From contig JBJHBY010000003.1 in the NCBI GenBank assembly GCA_050485745.1, forward strand, positions 1-41,322: a DNA stretch of 41,322 bases, read 5' to 3'. Below are positions 34,131-41,322 of the stretch, piece by piece. Position 1 is the first letter of the stretch. Each line of letters opens with the position of its first letter. The position numbers and the translations under genes were made by a program. A model generated the notes under the pieces. It ran no database searches. It worked only from the letters and a program-made list of their open reading frames with translations, and was not told the origin of the DNA. Origin of the DNA: JBJHBY01 sp050485745. GTDB lineage: Bacteria; Pseudomonadota; Gammaproteobacteria; Pseudomonadales; CAMLJR01.

Positions 34131-35132
34131 ATGCTTGATACCGAACAGGTAGTGATTGCCCGCGGCGAAGACGGCGCGTTTCGCCTGAAATTGCAGGAGG
34201 CCGCGGCGCTGCCACTGCGGATATCCCCGAGCCTGAGCCCGGAGCACCCCTCGGCGCAGCGCTTCGACTTCGGGGGCGAGGTCGCCTTGCGACCGCTGGC
34301 CGCGGGGCGCCGGCACTATTTCCACCTGATGGGTGATGACTTTCACGGGGTTGTTGCCGAGCGCCACATCCCGTTTCAGGGCACGCCCAATTTTCGCGAT
34401 TTTGGCGGCTATCGTACCGAGGACGGCCGTCGCCTGCGTTGGGGCTGGCTGTACCGCTCCGGTCAGCTCGCCGGACTGGACGATACCGACAGCCGGCAGC
34501 TCGGTGCGCTGGGCATCGGTCTGGTCTGTGATTTCCGTCGTGACGAGGAACGCGCGAAGGAGCCGAGTCGCTTCAGCGAGGACGAGCAGCCGCGGGTCGA
34601 GGGCCTGCCGATCTCACCCGGCAGTGCCACCGGTTTCTTTACGGCTCTGGAAGAGGGGCGAGCCAGCGTCGAGCAGATGGTGGCTTTCATGGAGGAGATC
34701 AACCGCGACTTCGCCCTGGCGCAGATTCCCACCTATCGGCGCATGTTCGAGCTGCTGCTGGAGACGGATACCCCGGTGCTGGTGCATTGTGCTGCCGGCA
34801 AGGATCGCACCGGCTTTGCCGCAGCGATGATCCTGCGGGCACTCGGCGTCTCCCGCGAGCTTGTGCTGCAGGACTATCTGCTCACGACCCGCTATCTGCG
34901 CCCCGAGGCCGAGGTTGCCCGGCTGCAGCGCAAGTACGGGTTTGAGGGCAATGCGGAAGTGCTGATCCCGATGCTGGAGGCGCGGGCTTCGTATCTTTCG
35001 GCGGCCTTTGCCGCCATCGACGAGACCTTCGGTGACGACGAGCGCTACCTGGCGGAATCCCTGGGCGTCACCCGCTCGGCCCGCGAGGCCCTGCGCGAGA
35101 AGCTGTTGCTTCCTGTTGGCGTGCGGGGCTGA
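34131..35132 (+). CDS. IphP-type tyrosine/dual-specificity phosphatase
   Basis: A 333-residue enzyme with the Y_phosphatase3 signature. The P-loop VHCAAGKDRTGFAAA places the catalytic Cys at 220 and the Arg at 225. The N-terminal NFRDFGGYRTEDGRRLRWGW and LVCDFRRDEERA are also typical of IphP proteins. Family members remove phosphate from tyrosine or from phosphoinositides. No signal peptide is seen, so it should be cytoplasmic. The ATG at 34131 has GGAG 7 bases upstream. Cotranscription with a TetR gene suggests regulated expression. The substrate is unknown. Confidence 0.9.
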   Translation: MLDTEQVVIARGEDGAFRLKLQEAAALPLRISPSLSPEHPSAQRFDFGGEVALRPLAAGRRHYFHLMGDDFHGVVAERHIPFQGTPNFRDFGGYRTEDGRRLRWGWLYRSGQLAGLDDTDSRQLGALGIGLVCDFRRDEERAKEPSRFSEDEQPRVEGLPISPGSATGFFTALEEGRASVEQMVAFMEEINRDFALAQIPTYRRMFELLLETDTPVLVHCAAGKDRTGFAAAMILRALGVSRELVLQDYLLTTRYLRPEAEVARLQRKYGFEGNAEVLIPMLEARASYLSAAFAAIDETFGDDERYLAESLGVTRSAREALREKLLLPVGVRG

Positions 35133-35313
35133 AAGGGTTCCCGGGGTTCCGGGGGCGAGGCTGCCGGGCTGAAGGGGTAGAACAGCCGCTGCTGTCGCAG
35201 CAGCTCAGGGAAGCCTGATTCCGTCGTATCCCTGCCGTGCGTGGCCGCCGCAGTGTCTGCTCGCACCGCTCGCTGCGGTGTGGCTGTGTCGGCCTTTGCT
35301 GCGCCCAAAAGAA

Positions 35314-35355
35314 AGCCCGCCAAACCATGCTGACAGGGCGTGGTCATGGCGGGCT
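35314..35355. terminator. Stem-loop between convergent genes
   Basis: A 9-bp stem, AGCCCGCCA / TGGCGGGCT, encloses a 24-base loop with a possible inner CCATG/CATGG pairing. It lies in the 280-bp gap between the phosphatase gene and the convergent small secreted protein gene. It may serve as terminator for the latter, but no T-run is present. I see no gene in the rest of the gap (35133-35412). Confidence 0.4.
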
Positions 35356-35412
35356 CCCGGAGCTCAGGTCCTGTCCGCCGCCCTCATGCAAGGGTGGCGG
35401 AGCAGGGCGACC

Positions 35413-35688
35413 TCAGCCGCCGCGGCAGGCTTCGGTGGCTGCGCGGATCTGGCGGCGGTGGCAGTTGTCCTGCGACTCGCGGCCCACACACCACTCGCGG
35501 CGCTGGTCCCAGGCGGTCATCGGTTGCAGCTCACCGTTGGAGCAGCGCACGATGTAGTTGGCGTACTCGCGGCCGTCGGCAGTGGTGCCTTCGGACTCGA
35601 AGGTGATGCTGGTGGGTTTGGCCGCAAAGGCGCTTGCGGAGAAGGCCAGGGTTGCGGTTGCCAGTGCAGCGAACAGGGTCTTTTTCAT
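35413..35688 (-). CDS. Small secreted cysteine-containing protein
   Basis: A 91-residue exported protein. MKKTLFAALATATLAFSASAFA is a clear Sec signal peptide, leaving about 69 residues. The mature part has four cysteines (VRCSNG, EWCVG, DNCHRRQ, EACRG), enough for two disulfides, so it should be periplasmic or secreted. It is not a family I recognise. The start at 35688 is set by the signal peptide; the frame continues to 35865 without homology. It is preceded by an AT-rich palindrome 165 bp upstream, and the nearest genes are the phosphatase (convergent) and a tRNA. Confidence 0.75.
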   Translation of the reverse strand: MKKTLFAALATATLAFSASAFAAKPTSITFESEGTTADGREYANYIVRCSNGELQPMTAWDQRREWCVGRESQDNCHRRQIRAATEACRGG

Positions 35689-35851
35689 GGCGGCGGTCTC
35701 ATTTCCTGCGATAGTGAAGTCAGCGAATGTTGCGTTTCGTGACATGTGTGCTTCGATGGTTTTCATTCTAATCAGCGTCCCCGGCGAATGCCAGAGATAC
35801 GCCGGCTCACGCGCCGCCGGAAGCGCATTCCGCGCCACTTTTCCAGCTCTG

Positions 35852-35883
35852 TTATTAATAATCAAGTATTTGATTATTAATAA
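35852..35883. repeat. Perfect AT-rich palindrome
   Basis: TTATTAATAATCAA and its exact complement TTGATTATTAATAA are separated by GTAT. Both arms are 14 bp. A run of seven A's and a partial copy (TGATTATT) follow. In a GC-rich genome this is a strong outlier; an operator, silencer site or remnant of mobile DNA are possible. Confidence 0.85.
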
Positions 35884-36091
35884 AAAAAATGATTATTTTG
35901 CGGTGTTCAGCTGTGAAATTACGTTTTCTTAACCACTGGTAAATTACGCCGATGTAAAGTTCGTCGGGCCGAGCGCTGCCCCGGATCCGGCCGAGCGCTG
36001 TCCGGTGGTGTTTTGTTACCGTCACGTAAGAATTGTGTTACCGGTGGCGGGCCGGTCTGTTCCGGCCGGGCGGGGTGAATTGCGGGCATAA

Positions 36092-36122
36092 AAAAACCCG
36101 GCCTTGTGGGCCGGGTTTTTTT
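36092..36122 (-). terminator. Bidirectional terminator after the initiator tRNA
   Basis: CCCGGCC / GGCCGGG with loop TTGTG, flanked by a run of A's and a run of T's, so it works in both directions. It ends 8 bp after the tRNA CCA. Confidence 0.9.
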
Positions 36123-36130
36123 ATGAAATG

Positions 36131-36207
<77 letters not shown>

Positions 36208-36223
36208 ACAACTTGAGGTGCGC

Positions 36224-36251
36224 ATTATACGCAGGCAGTGTAGGGCGTCAA
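36224..36251 (-). promoter_or_regulatory. Promoter of the initiator tRNA gene
   Basis: On the minus strand, TTGACG (-35) and a perfect TATAAT (-10) are 16 bp apart. A GC-rich discriminator (GCGCACC) follows, as in growth-rate-controlled stable-RNA promoters. Confidence 0.85.
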
Positions 36252-36375
36252 GGGGAATCTCCGGAGTATCACCCGCGGCATGCACCGACGCCGGAAAGAG
36301 CGGTGGCGGATGACGGCGCAGCGGGAATCCGGTAAGGTTTCGCGCCGGTTGGCCATAGAGCTGAAGAGCACATTC

Positions 36376-37548
36376 ATGGATCCATTTGCGGATATCCGCC
36401 CCTATAACGACGACGAAGTGCGAGAGGTGCTGGATCGTCTGCTCGCGGATGACGAGTGCATCGCCACGGCGGCGCGCCAGGGTTTTCCCCGGCTGGCCGG
36501 GACGGCACCGGCACTGCTGCGGCCACTGGTGCGTTTCGCCCTGCGGCGGCGGCTCGCGGGGGTTCGGGATGTGCACGGCTTCCAGCTTCTGATGAAGAAG
36601 TACATGGACCGCATGATCGAGAGCACCACCGATCGCTTTACCGTGTCCGGCCTGGAGTCTCTGTCGCCGGAGCGCCCCTATCTGTTCATGAGCAACCACC
36701 GCGACATCGCCCTGGACCCGGCCTTCGTCAACTACGCGCTTTACCACAATGGCCACGAGACGGTGCGCATCGCCATCGGTGACAACCTGCTGTCGAAGCC
36801 GTTTGCCTCGGACCTGATGCGTCTGAACAAGAGCTTCATCGTGCGCCGTTCTGCCAGGGGGCCGCGGCAGGTGCTGGCTGCCTACCGCAATCTGTCGGCC
36901 TACATTCGCCACTCCATCGAGGTGGACGGCAATCCGATCTGGATCGCCCAGCGCGAGGGTCGGGCCAAGGACGGGCGTGATCGCACCGAGCCCGCCATCA
37001 TCAAGATGCTGGCCATGAGCCAGGACAAGGCCAGGGAGAGTTTTTCCGGGCTGATCAATGCGCTGCGCATCGTACCCATCGCCATTTCCTACGAGTGGGA
37101 CCCCTGCGATGCGGCTAAGGCCCGCGAGCTTTGTGAGATTGCCACCCATGGCAGCTATACCAAGGCCGCCCACGAAGATCTGACCAGCATCGCCCTGGGT
37201 ATATCCGGCCAGAAGGGGCGGGTTCACGTCGCCTTTGGCCAGGTCATTCAGGGCGACCTCAGCGATGCCGACGCCGTGGCCGATGCCGTCGACCGGCAGG
37301 TCTGGTCCCTCTATGTGTTGCACCCGTCCAATTTTCTGGCCTACCAGCGTCTGTACGGCAATGTGCCCGACCTGCCCTGCGGCGCCGGCGCTCGCCCCTT
37401 CGACGCGCGCCGCTCCAGCGCCGATGCGCGCGCCTTCGATGCCCGCATCCAGGCGTTGCCCGAGGCGCACAGGGAATACGCTTTGGGGATTTACGCCAAT
37501 CCCGTGGTGAGTAAACTGAAGGCCCTGGGCGAAACCACGGATGGGTAA
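36376..37548 (+). CDS. PlsB/PlsC-like acyltransferase
   Basis: A 390-residue glycerophosphate-type acyltransferase. The catalytic motif is SNHRDIALD, with His108 and Asp114 spaced as in the H-x(4-5)-D active site, followed by substrate motifs near FIVRRSARGPRQV and WIAQREGRAKDG (the latter matches the E-G-R/T motif). It would acylate a glycerol-phosphate or lysophosphatidate in the membrane. Compared with PlsB it is much shorter, and it is longer than PlsC, so it belongs to a separate group common in gammaproteobacteria. The start at 36376 (MDPFADIRPYNDDEV) fits relatives; longer frames begin at 36310 and 36280. dinG follows 9 bp downstream. Confidence 0.82.
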   Translation: MDPFADIRPYNDDEVREVLDRLLADDECIATAARQGFPRLAGTAPALLRPLVRFALRRRLAGVRDVHGFQLLMKKYMDRMIESTTDRFTVSGLESLSPERPYLFMSNHRDIALDPAFVNYALYHNGHETVRIAIGDNLLSKPFASDLMRLNKSFIVRRSARGPRQVLAAYRNLSAYIRHSIEVDGNPIWIAQREGRAKDGRDRTEPAIIKMLAMSQDKARESFSGLINALRIVPIAISYEWDPCDAAKARELCEIATHGSYTKAAHEDLTSIALGISGQKGRVHVAFGQVIQGDLSDADAVADAVDRQVWSLYVLHPSNFLAYQRLYGNVPDLPCGAGARPFDARRSSADARAFDARIQALPEAHREYALGIYANPVVSKLKALGETTDG

Positions 37549-37557
37549 ACGCGGGCC

Positions 37558-39681
37558 ATGCTGACGGACGAACTCACGCAGCGCATCCAGGAAGCCTATC
37601 GCAGCTGGCTGGACGGCAAGGGCTTTCGGCCCCGCTACGGGCAGCGTCTGATGATTGCCGAGATTGCCCGTGCCCTGACCGGCGACGGCGGGGACGCCGA
37701 GCCGCTGGCGGTCGTCGAGGCCGGCACCGGCACCGGCAAGACCATTGCCTACAGCCTTGCGGCGATTCCCGTTGCGCAGGCGCTGGACAAGACCCTGGTG
37801 GTGGCGACGGCCACGGTGGCCCTGCAGGAACAGATCGTATTGCGGGATCTGCCGGACGTCGCCCGTCACAGTGGTCTGGTGTTTTCGTCCGCGCTGGCCA
37901 AGGGGCGCAGTCGCTATCTCTGCCTGGCCAAGCTGGACACGGCACTGTCCGCTGACGCTCCTGACCCGACACTGGCACTGTATCCCGACGAAGAGCCGCC
38001 GCGTGTCGATGCGGTCGCCCGCGCCACCTACCAGGCGTTTCTCGATGCACTGGCGGAGGGGCGCTGGGACGGCGATCGCGACCAGTGGAGCGGTGATCTG
38101 GATGACGCCGTATGGTCCCGTGTCACGACCGATCACGCCCAATGCAGCGGGCGGCGTTGCCCCCATGTGCGGCAATGCAGCTTCTTTCGCGCCCGCGAGG
38201 AAATCGGCAAGACCGATGTCATCGTCACCAATCACGATCTGGTGCTGGCGGATCTCGCCCTGGGCGGGGGCGCCATTCTGCCGGCGCCGGAAGACTGCAT
38301 CTTCGTGTTCGATGAGGGCCACCACCTGCCGGACAAGGCGCGGGATCACTTTGCGCGCATGCTGCGCCTGCGCGCCAGCGAGCGCTGGCTGGAGCAGGGT
38401 GCCCGCGCGCTCGGCACGGCGGCGGCAGACCTGGGTGAGGTGGAGCGGCTGGCCTCGGGGCTGGCGGAACTGCCCTCGGTGATGCTCAATCTGCGCAAGC
38501 GCCTTGGCGCGCTGCGCCCGGGCCTGGAAAGCCTGATCGCGGAGGCGGGCGAAGAGAGTGGCGGCGATCTGGTCTACCGCTTTCCCAGCGGCGAGGTACC
38601 GGACACCCTGCGTACCCAGGCCGGTGATCTGAAAGCGGGTTTCGAGGAACTCGTCGATGGCCTGGGCAAGGCCCTGGCGCGCCTGGATGATGTGCTGGAG
38701 GAGCCGGCCTCGCCCGGCTTGCGCAACGCGGCGGAGCGCTGGCATCCGGCGCTGGGTCTGTTGCGTCAGCGCGCCGACGCGGGGCGAGAGCTGTGGGCGC
38801 TGTATGTGCTGGAAGACGACCCCGGGCAGCCGCCACGGGCACGTTGGCTGGATGTCCGCGGCGGTGGCGGTGGCGGTACCGCTGGCGGGCTGGAGATCGC
38901 CCTGCACTGCAGCCCGATCGTGGCCGCCGGAGCCCTGAGCCGGCAGTTGTGGCAGCGCTGCCATGCGGCTGTGGTGACCTCGGCGACGCTGACCGCACTG
39001 GGCCGTTTCGACCGCTTCAGAATGCGCTCCGGGGTGCCGGCGACGGCGCATTTCGCCGTGGTGCCGAGCCCGTTTGATTACGCCGGGTCGGGAACCCTCG
39101 TGGTACCACCGATGACCGCCGATCCCGGTGATCCGGAAGCCCATACGGCGATGCTGGTGACCATGTTGCCGGATCTGCTCGATCCGGCCGAGGGCAGTCT
39201 GGTGTTGTTCGCCTCGCGTCGACAAATGGAGACGGTGCGCGACAGCCTGCCGGAGACCTGGCAGGCGCGGGTGCTGATGCAGGGCGCCCTGTCCAAGCAG
39301 GAACTGCTCAATCGCCACCGCGCCGCCGTCGATGCAGGCTCCGGCAGCGTGCTGTTCGGCCTCGCCAGCCTTGCGGAGGGAGTGGATCTGCCGGGCCGCT
39401 ATTGCAGCCATGTGGTCATCGCCAAGATCCCGTTCGCGGTGCCGGATGACCCGGTGGAAGCGGCGCTGGCGGAGTGGATCCGGGCGCGGGGAGGCAACCC
39501 CTTCATGGAAATCGCGGTGCCCGATGCCGCCCTGCGCCTGGTTCAGGCCAGCGGCCGGCTGCTGCGCAGCGAGAGCGACCGTGGCCGCATTACCCTGCTC
39601 GATCGTCGTGTGGTCAGCAAGCGTTACGGCAAGGCACTGCTGGACGCCCTGCCACCATTTCGCCGGGAGGTGGCGGCGTGA
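37558..39681 (+). CDS. dinG: ATP-dependent DNA helicase DinG
   Basis: A 707-residue superfamily 2 helicase of the XPD type, acting on DNA and R-loop structures during repair. Walker A is VVEAGTGTGKT (52-62), and the DEAH box is VFDEGHH near 249. Four cysteines that hold an iron-sulfur cluster are visible: RYLCLAK, then CSGRRCPHVRQC. VTSATLTAL, FASRRQMETVRDSL and the final QASGRLLRSESDRGRITLLDRR are the later helicase motifs. It shares a likely transcript with the acyltransferase gene before it and overlaps the next gene by four bases. Confidence 0.96.
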   Translation: MLTDELTQRIQEAYRSWLDGKGFRPRYGQRLMIAEIARALTGDGGDAEPLAVVEAGTGTGKTIAYSLAAIPVAQALDKTLVVATATVALQEQIVLRDLPDVARHSGLVFSSALAKGRSRYLCLAKLDTALSADAPDPTLALYPDEEPPRVDAVARATYQAFLDALAEGRWDGDRDQWSGDLDDAVWSRVTTDHAQCSGRRCPHVRQCSFFRAREEIGKTDVIVTNHDLVLADLALGGGAILPAPEDCIFVFDEGHHLPDKARDHFARMLRLRASERWLEQGARALGTAAADLGEVERLASGLAELPSVMLNLRKRLGALRPGLESLIAEAGEESGGDLVYRFPSGEVPDTLRTQAGDLKAGFEELVDGLGKALARLDDVLEEPASPGLRNAAERWHPALGLLRQRADAGRELWALYVLEDDPGQPPRARWLDVRGGGGGGTAGGLEIALHCSPIVAAGALSRQLWQRCHAAVVTSATLTALGRFDRFRMRSGVPATAHFAVVPSPFDYAGSGTLVVPPMTADPGDPEAHTAMLVTMLPDLLDPAEGSLVLFASRRQMETVRDSLPETWQARVLMQGALSKQELLNRHRAAVDAGSGSVLFGLASLAEGVDLPGRYCSHVVIAKIPFAVPDDPVEAALAEWIRARGGNPFMEIAVPDAALRLVQASGRLLRSESDRGRITLLDRRVVSKRYGKALLDALPPFRREVAA

Positions 39682-40025
39682 GCGGGCTGCGGCAGCGGGA
39701 TGAACTGGAGCAGGCGCTGCTCGAGATGGAGGACGCCCTGCGGCAGCTCGGTTTGTGGCAGGCGCAGCCTCCGCCCCCGGAGGCACTGGCCAGCCGCGAG
39801 CCCTTCTGCGTGGATACCCTCGACCTGCACCAGTGGCTGCAGTTTATTCTGCTGCCGCGCCTGCGCCAGCTGCTGCGCAGCGGGGCGCCACTGCCGCAGG
39901 CCTCTGACATCAGCCCTATGGTGGCGGAGGCCTATCGCGGCAGCCACCTGGATACGCTCATCCTGGAGACCGCGGTGGCAAGGATCGATCTTCTGCTGGG
40001 CGGCGGCGCCCGCCCTCCCGGCTGA
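39678..40025 (+). CDS. YqcC-like protein
   Basis: A 115-residue protein starting at the GTG that overlaps the dinG stop (GTGA), with GGGAGG 7 bases before it. The segments QALLEMEDALRQLGLWQ, PFCVDTLDLHQWLQFILLPR, and SDISPMVAEAYRG match YqcC (DUF446), a small helical protein whose role is not established. Translational coupling to dinG is likely. Confidence 0.85.
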   Translation: MSGLRQRDELEQALLEMEDALRQLGLWQAQPPPPEALASREPFCVDTLDLHQWLQFILLPRLRQLLRSGAPLPQASDISPMVAEAYRGSHLDTLILETAVARIDLLLGGGARPPG

Positions 40026-40038
40026 GCGCGGCCAACGT

Positions 40039-40692
40039 TCACTCGCTTTCCTCTTCCTCCTCGCTGGCTGTGTTGCCGTAGTCCGGGTCCACCGCCATGG
40101 CCATCCGCACCAGGTGGGCGAGGGAGTTGGCCTGGAGCTTTTCCATGACTCTGGCCCGATGGATTTCCACCGTGCGCTGGCTGATGTCGAGATCGATGGC
40201 AATCACCTTGTTGGCCCGGCCCTCGATCATCAGCTGCATCACGTCCCGCTCCCGGGGTGTCAGGCTGGCGATCCGTTCGGTGATCTCCTGGCGCCGTTGC
40301 AGCTGCTCCCGGTTGCGCTGGTCGACGTCCATGGCATGTTCGATCTTGTCGAGCAGATCCTGTTCCCGATAGGGTTTCTGCACGAAGTCCAGGGCACCCT
40401 GTTGCATCGCTTCCACCGCCATGGGGACATCGCCGTGGCCGGTGACAAAAATGACGGGCAATATGGAGTTGCGTTCGTTCAGCTGGCGCTGCAATTCCAT
40501 GCCGGTCATGCCCGGCATGCGGATATCGAGGACCAGACATCCCGCCATGTCGGGGTCGAAATCGGCCAGGAAGGCGCGGGCACTGTCGTAGGGCACGACC
40601 TGCCGGCCCACGGACTCCAGTACCAGTTGCAGGGATTCGCGAACGGCTTCGTCGTCCTCGACGATGTACACGCGTGGGTCATGTCGGCTCAT
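40039..40692 (-). CDS. FixJ-type response regulator
   Basis: A 217-residue two-component regulator. The receiver domain has acidic residues E12, D13 and D14, phospho-acceptor D56 (LVLDIRMPGMTG), T84 and K106. The LuxR-type helix-turn-helix starts near 142 (LTPRERDVMQLMIEGRANKV) with ISQRTVEIHRARVMEKLQ. The C-terminal tail is Glu-rich. FixJ-type proteins activate transcription on phosphorylation. The start at 40692 (MSRHDPRVYIVEDDE) is clear; the frame continues to 40905 without homology. It is divergent from the sensor-kinase-like gene at 40877, likely its partner. It converges with the YqcC-like gene. Confidence 0.93.
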   Translation of the reverse strand: MSRHDPRVYIVEDDEAVRESLQLVLESVGRQVVPYDSARAFLADFDPDMAGCLVLDIRMPGMTGMELQRQLNERNSILPVIFVTGHGDVPMAVEAMQQGALDFVQKPYREQDLLDKIEHAMDVDQRNREQLQRRQEITERIASLTPRERDVMQLMIEGRANKVIAIDLDISQRTVEIHRARVMEKLQANSLAHLVRMAMAVDPDYGNTASEEEEESE

Positions 40693-40876
40693 GGTGTTAT
40701 GCTTCCCGCTCGTGGACCGGCACGCCCATGGCGTGTCCCTGTCGTCCGATTGTACCGGTCCACGGCGGGCCGTAAAGCATTCGTGTGCGACGGGTGTCAG
40801 TCGGGCCGCAACAGGGTTTGCTCCATAATGGGGCGGGCCGGGGTACGCATCAGTTGGAGGTCGGTCTGGGCGGGTG

Positions 40877-41322
40877 ATGAAGAGCCGGGTCGTGAAGAGC
40901 AGCATGAGCCAGATTTATCTGGTCAGTCTCGTCCTCATGGCGACGGTTCCCGCGTTGATTCTGGGTTATCTGTGGATTTCGGATCAGAACGAACACTTCA
41001 ACTGGCAGATGCAGTCCTGGCGCGAGAGCGACATGGAGGCGCGCCGCCGGGCCCTGGAGCGCGAGGTCGACGCGGCGATCGAATACATCGAGTTCCGGCG
41101 CGAGGAGCTGCAGCAGCAGGTGCGGCGCGAGCTGGCGCGACGCGTCGATCACGGTATCTCGGTGATCGACAGCCTTTACCAGCAGGCCGGTGACGGCGAC
41201 CGCGAGGCCCTGCTGCAGCGTATCCGGGCAGCCATCGAACCGATCCGTTTTGATGGCAGTACACATTATTTTCTGCACACCCTGGATGGCCAGGGCATCC
41301 TGACGCCGGCCGACCCACACCT
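40877..41322 (+). CDS. Membrane sensor protein, probable histidine kinase (3' end outside window)
   Basis: Only the first 148 residues are visible and there is no stop. An N-terminal membrane helix (SQIYLVSLVLMATVPALILGYLWI, broken here as SQIYLVSLVL and MATVPALILGY) is followed by a long charged helix rich in Arg and Glu. Then comes a sensor region whose end, PIRFDGSTHYFLHTLDGQGIL, resembles a single-Cache domain, which binds small organic ligands outside the membrane. Start is the ATG at 40877 or the in-frame ATG at 40904. The divergent FixJ-type regulator makes a histidine kinase the best guess, but no kinase domain is visible. Confidence 0.65.
   Translation, partial: MKSRVVKSSMSQIYLVSLVLMATVPALILGYLWISDQNEHFNWQMQSWRESDMEARRRALEREVDAAIEYIEFRREELQQQVRRELARRVDHGISVIDSLYQQAGDGDREALLQRIRAAIEPIRFDGSTHYFLHTLDGQGILTPADPH

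Larger units (their letters stand above)
35689..36130. other. Intergenic region with an AT-rich palindrome
   Basis: A 442-bp gap with no gene seen. Bases 35851-35900 are about 12% G+C and include the 14-bp palindrome described separately. Two copies of GGCCGAGCGCTG (starting near 35969 and 35992) lie downstream. Its right end is the tRNA terminator. Confidence 0.6.

Overview
This is a GC-rich (roughly 63-66% by eye) chromosomal segment of a gammaproteobacterium. The conserved blocks ispB / rplU-rpmA-obgE-proB / rpsT and acyltransferase-dinG-yqcC-like have the gene order seen in Pseudomonas-like genomes. A TonB-dependent receptor, an esterase, PEP-CTERM surface genes and many regulators suggest an aquatic, exopolysaccharide-forming lineage. 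I infer Halieaceae/Cellvibrionales-like but cannot prove it from one window. There are no rRNA genes, CRISPR arrays or phage genes.

Layout. 1-7.5 kb is an accessory or catabolic region: a type-B carboxylesterase cut by the window edge, a PAS-LuxR regulator, a TonB-dependent receptor, a KorA/TrfB-like repressor divergent from a stand-alone LuxR-type HTH protein across a very AT-rich spacer, and a BAHD-like (HXXXD) acyltransferase, a family mostly known from plants and fungi. 7.5-13.9 kb is a surface-glycan set: two sulfotransferase-like proteins, GT8-like, GT4 and GT2 glycosyltransferases, and a DegT-type aminotransferase, with a REPIN-like inverted repeat pair in it. 13.9-15.5 kb is a complete IS1182-like element.

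15.5-22.9 kb is a PEP-CTERM regulatory block on the minus strand: prsK (histidine kinase), prsR (sigma-54 activator), prsT (TPR lipoprotein, broken by one in-frame TAA) and a PEP-CTERM protein gene. That gene has a clear -24/-12 sigma-54 promoter with correct spacing, so sensor, activator, promoter and target are all visible. The IS sits exactly in the four-base loop of what was the terminator of the PEP-CTERM gene, with a CGAA duplication, and carries a strong hairpin at each end. No exosortase gene is in the window.

22.9-36 kb is mostly core: a DUF1631 protein, an FN3 lipoprotein, ispB, rplU-rpmA-obgE-proB, an ElyC/YdcF-like protein and rpsT. A PaaY-like hexapeptide protein with a SnoaL-like protein, a TetR regulator with a tyrosine phosphatase, and a small secreted cysteine-containing protein follow. 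An initiator tRNA-Met (minus) with a good promoter and terminator separates this from a PlsB/PlsC-like acyltransferase, dinG and a YqcC-like gene. The window ends in a divergent FixJ-type response regulator and a sensor kinase cut by the window edge.
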